Assembly: GCA_903916255.1 (NCBI GenBank)
Contig: CAIWVW010000074.1
Span: forward strand, 1-64,000
DNA length: 64,000 nucleotides
From: an uncultured Bacteroidota bacterium
GTDB lineage: Bacteria; Bacteroidota; Bacteroidia; JABEUT01
Direction: 5' to 3'
The position numbers were made by a program, and so were the translations under genes. The notes beneath the pieces were generated by a model. The model did no database searches. It worked only from the letters and a program-made list of their open reading frames with translations, and was not told the origin of the DNA. This document shows, in pieces, positions 61,802-64,000 of this stretch; within the stretch, counting starts at the first letter, position 1; each line of letters starts with the position of its first letter.

Positions 61802-62635
61802 ATGCTGGAACGCCTTAAAAACATTTTTGGAACAAATAATAACATGACCTTTCTCGACCATATTGAGTCGTTAAGGTGGCATATTATCAGGTCGGTATTG
61901 GTGCTTTGTGTGGTTACCGGCGTAATGTTTTTCTACAACGATTTTGTTTTTAATACGGTTCTTTTCGGCCCTACAAAACCAACTTTTTATACCTATCATG
62001 CGCTTCGCCACCTTTCCAGAGTTTTCCACTTAGGAATAGATATAAACATGAACCCAAACATAAATCTTATTAATACAGTTATGGCCGGGCAGTTGATGAT
62101 GAGCATTTGGGGAACCTTTATTGCAGCATTAATAGTAACTATTCCTTATATACTCTGGGAACTATGGAGATTCATTAAACCAGCATTAAAGGAGAAAGAA
62201 TTGAAATCAGCTCGCGGTTTTGTAGCCATCAGCAGTTTGCTTTTTCTTACCGGCGCCCTGTTCAGCTACTATATTATTGTGCCCTGGACCGTTACATTTT
62301 TAAGCAGTTTCCGGATGAGCGGAGCCGTTGTCCAAAACTTTATAGATGTTCGCTCTTATATTTCTATGGTAACAACATTGGTGCTTTGGTCGGGTGTAAT
62401 TTTTGAATTGCCCGTGGTATCCTATATTCTTACCAGCATTGGAATTATTTCACCGGCATTTTTAAAAAAATACCGCCGCCATGCTGCTGTAGTAATACTC
62501 GTTGTAGCTGCCTTAATAGCCCCACCCGATGTGGCTTCGCAAGTAATTGTTTCAATTCCGTTGTTTATCCTGTTTGAAGTGAGTATTTTTGTAGCGAAAT
62601 ATGCGGAACGAAAAAAACGATTAAAGACCAGTTAA
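61802..62635 (+). CDS. tatC: Sec-independent translocase subunit TatC
   Basis: 277 aa, six membrane helices. Core component of the twin-arginine transport system for folded proteins. MTFLDHIESLRWHIIRSV is the conserved N-terminus with the E and R residues, followed by PYILWELWRFIKPALKEKE, and the late FELPVVSYILTSIGI-type segment. No tatA/B genes in the window. The following epimerase is 15 nt downstream. Confidence 0.95.
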   Translation: MLERLKNIFGTNNNMTFLDHIESLRWHIIRSVLVLCVVTGVMFFYNDFVFNTVLFGPTKPTFYTYHALRHLSRVFHLGIDINMNPNINLINTVMAGQLMMSIWGTFIAALIVTIPYILWELWRFIKPALKEKELKSARGFVAISSLLFLTGALFSYYIIVPWTVTFLSSFRMSGAVVQNFIDVRSYISMVTTLVLWSGVIFELPVVSYILTSIGIISPAFLKKYRRHAAVVILVVAALIAPPDVASQVIVSIPLFILFEVSIFVAKYAERKKRLKTS

Positions 62636-62650
62636 TACCACAAAAAAACT

Positions 62651-63586
62651 ATGAATAGAATTCTTGTAACGGGCGGCGCCGGATTTATTGGCAGTTCAAT
62701 GGCTGAAAAGTTGGCTGCCGATAAAAACAACTACGTAGTTATTATCGATGACCTGACAACAGGAAGCATAAATAAAATTCCGCAATCTGCTCACAAAAAT
62801 GTGCGCTTTATTAAATGTGATGTAAACGACTGGATGGATGTTTCCGGCATTATGTATTCCCAGCCCTTCGATTATGTTTTTCACTATGCGGCAGTTGTAG
62901 GCGTTACCCGTACCCTTGAAAATCCGGTAAAGGTTTTGAATGACCTTTCAGGTATCCGCCATCTGCTTTATTTGGCTAAAAATAGCGGAGTAAAAAGAGT
63001 TTATTTTTCTTCTTCCTCCGAAGTTTATGGCGAGTCGTTTCATTTTCCGCAGCATGAAGAAACCACCCCGTTGAATTCCCGATTGCCATACGCTATTGTA
63101 AAAAATGCCAGTGAATCGTACCTGAAAGCCTTTCAGCAGGAATATGGATTGGAATATACCATTTTCCGTTTCTTTAATACCTATGGGCCCCGCCAATCAA
63201 AAGACTTTGTAGTTTCCAAATTCCTTGCCAAAGCATTGAAAAATGAACCTATAGAATTGTATGGCGGTGGCTCCCAAACCCGTACATTCTGTTATATTGA
63301 TGATAACGTGGATGCATGCCTGAATGCGTTTAAACAGAATCTTTATATAAATGATGTGGTAAATATCGGCGGAGAGGACGAGGTTCCTATTATCGACTTA
63401 GCGAAACTCATTATTAAAATTACCAAATCCAAATCGGAGATACTGAATTTACCTCCTTTGCCGGAAGGTGACATGACACGCAGAAAGCCTGACCTTACCC
63501 GAATGAAGAAATTGCTTTCGAGAAATCATCTGTCGTTAGAAGAAGGGCTGAGAAAGATTTTAGATAATACAAAGTTCATTTTGTAA
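62651..63586 (+). CDS. NAD-dependent sugar-nucleotide epimerase/dehydratase
   Basis: 311 aa extended SDR. Rossmann GGAGFIGSSM at residues about 7-16, the YxxxK pair as Y147 and K151 (YAIVKNASESYLKAF), the serine triad in FSSSSEVYGESFHFP, and NTYGPRQSK. Likely UDP-glucuronate decarboxylase or GDP-mannose/dTDP-glucose dehydratase type. Downstream neighbour is a polyprenyl synthetase. Confidence 0.9.
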   Translation: MNRILVTGGAGFIGSSMAEKLAADKNNYVVIIDDLTTGSINKIPQSAHKNVRFIKCDVNDWMDVSGIMYSQPFDYVFHYAAVVGVTRTLENPVKVLNDLSGIRHLLYLAKNSGVKRVYFSSSSEVYGESFHFPQHEETTPLNSRLPYAIVKNASESYLKAFQQEYGLEYTIFRFFNTYGPRQSKDFVVSKFLAKALKNEPIELYGGGSQTRTFCYIDDNVDACLNAFKQNLYINDVVNIGGEDEVPIIDLAKLIIKITKSKSEILNLPPLPEGDMTRRKPDLTRMKKLLSRNHLSLEEGLRKILDNTKFIL

Positions 63587-63597
63587 AGCTTCGATTT

Positions 63598-64000
63598 GTG
63601 AATATACCGGTATTAATAGAGGAAAAGGTTAAGAAAGAAATAAACGATTTTTGCAAAAGCCTTCCTAAAGAACCCCAAGAGCTTTACGAGCCGATGCGAT
63701 ACATGCTGTTGCTGGGTGGAAAAAATTTACGCCCATCGTTGCTTTTGCTGACCTGTAAAATGCTCGGCGGAAAAATAAATGATGCTGTTCCTCCGGCTAT
63801 TGCAATAGAACTCTTTCATAATTTTACTCTAATTCACGATGATGTAACCGATAACTCGCCATTACGCCGGGGCAAACCAACCGTCTATAAAAAATGGAAT
63901 TTGAATGTTGCCTTATTGAGCGGCGATGCATTACTTATAAAATCGTACCAGGAATTAAGTAAGACTCCGGCAAAATATCTAGCTCAAATATTCCAACTGT
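63598..64000 (+). CDS. Polyprenyl synthetase (3' partial)
   Basis: About 134 residues to the window end. LGGKNLRPSLLLL, and the first aspartate-rich motif DDVTDNSPLRRGKPT (LIHDDVTD), are typical of trans-isoprenyl diphosphate synthases (FPP, GGPP or octaprenyl type), which feed menaquinone and cell-wall carriers. GTG 63598 is the likely start, 11 nt after the epimerase stop; there is no ATG upstream of the conserved part. Product length class cannot be read before the second motif. Confidence 0.9.
   Translation, partial: MNIPVLIEEKVKKEINDFCKSLPKEPQELYEPMRYMLLLGGKNLRPSLLLLTCKMLGGKINDAVPPAIAIELFHNFTLIHDDVTDNSPLRRGKPTVYKKWNLNVALLSGDALLIKSYQELSKTPAKYLAQIFQL

Overview
The window looks like chromosomal DNA of a member of the Bacteroidota, probably an environmental, aerobic, type IX secretion-bearing lineage. 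The evidence is a TonB-dependent receptor with a carboxypeptidase-like N-terminal domain, a SprB-repeat protein with a type IX secretion C-terminal signal, Bacteroidota-restricted families (DUF2480, TIGR02757, the exported protein usually labelled asparagine synthetase B), a general lack of Shine-Dalgarno sequences, and many perfect TAnnTTTG -7 promoter boxes just upstream of genes. No phage, transposase, CRISPR array or rRNA operon was seen. Most genes are tightly packed and the content is largely housekeeping and signalling.

Layout. 1-3.5 kb: end of a suf Fe-S assembly operon (sufD-sufS-sufE-sufT) interrupted by a small four-helix-bundle (S23/IVP-type) gene enclosed in complementary arms. 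3.5-8 kb: peptidase T, DUF2480, RibBA and DNA polymerase III delta'. 8-10.7 kb: two surface lipoproteins with beta-propeller-like sequence. 10.8-13.6 kb: DnaB and an exported glutamine-amidotransferase-like protein. 13.6-19 kb: two tandem TPR-adenylate cyclases, whose 3' ends look gene-converted, and a YD-like repeat protein. 19-23.8 kb: lipid enzymes (desaturase, LpxL-type acyltransferase), a small palindromic repeat element, an aldehyde dehydrogenase and two small proteins. 23.9-26.8 kb: an ArsR-SRPBCC stress-type operon with a double operator. 26.8-34.2 kb: TPR lipoproteins, a histidine kinase-receiver-receiver/cyclase operon and LpxD.

34.5-38.2 kb: nuoE-nuoF without other complex I genes, a FucP-like sugar transporter and the SRP RNA. 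38.2-43.7 kb: an M1 peptidase followed by four tandem FKBP-type prolyl isomerases. 43.7-47.3 kb: TonB-dependent receptor and a partner protein. 47.3-51 kb: methylmalonyl-CoA epimerase, a HAD hydrolase, a CAT-anticodon tRNA and the SprB-repeat protein. 51.3-59 kb: methyltransferase, DEDDh exonuclease, parvulin, class III aminotransferase, an OmpR-type two-component system and a TIGR02757 protein. 59-64 kb: two related outer-membrane barrels (one with an in-frame amber stop), LemA, a frameshifted recX, TatC, a sugar-nucleotide epimerase and the start of a polyprenyl synthetase.

Themes. Three class III cyclases with ATP-type residues lie within 17 kb, one of them a receiver-cyclase behind a histidine kinase, which points to strong investment in cyclic-nucleotide signalling. 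Envelope protein folding (four FKBPs plus a two-domain parvulin) is also well represented. The best candidates for something not yet described are the arm-enclosed S23 gene inside the suf operon, a family of word-permuted A/T-rich repeats at gene junctions, the gene conversion between cyclases, the four-FKBP cluster with an apparent degenerate N-terminal FKBP half in each protein, and the group of -7 boxes only 4-7 nt from start codons that imply leaderless or near-leaderless mRNAs.
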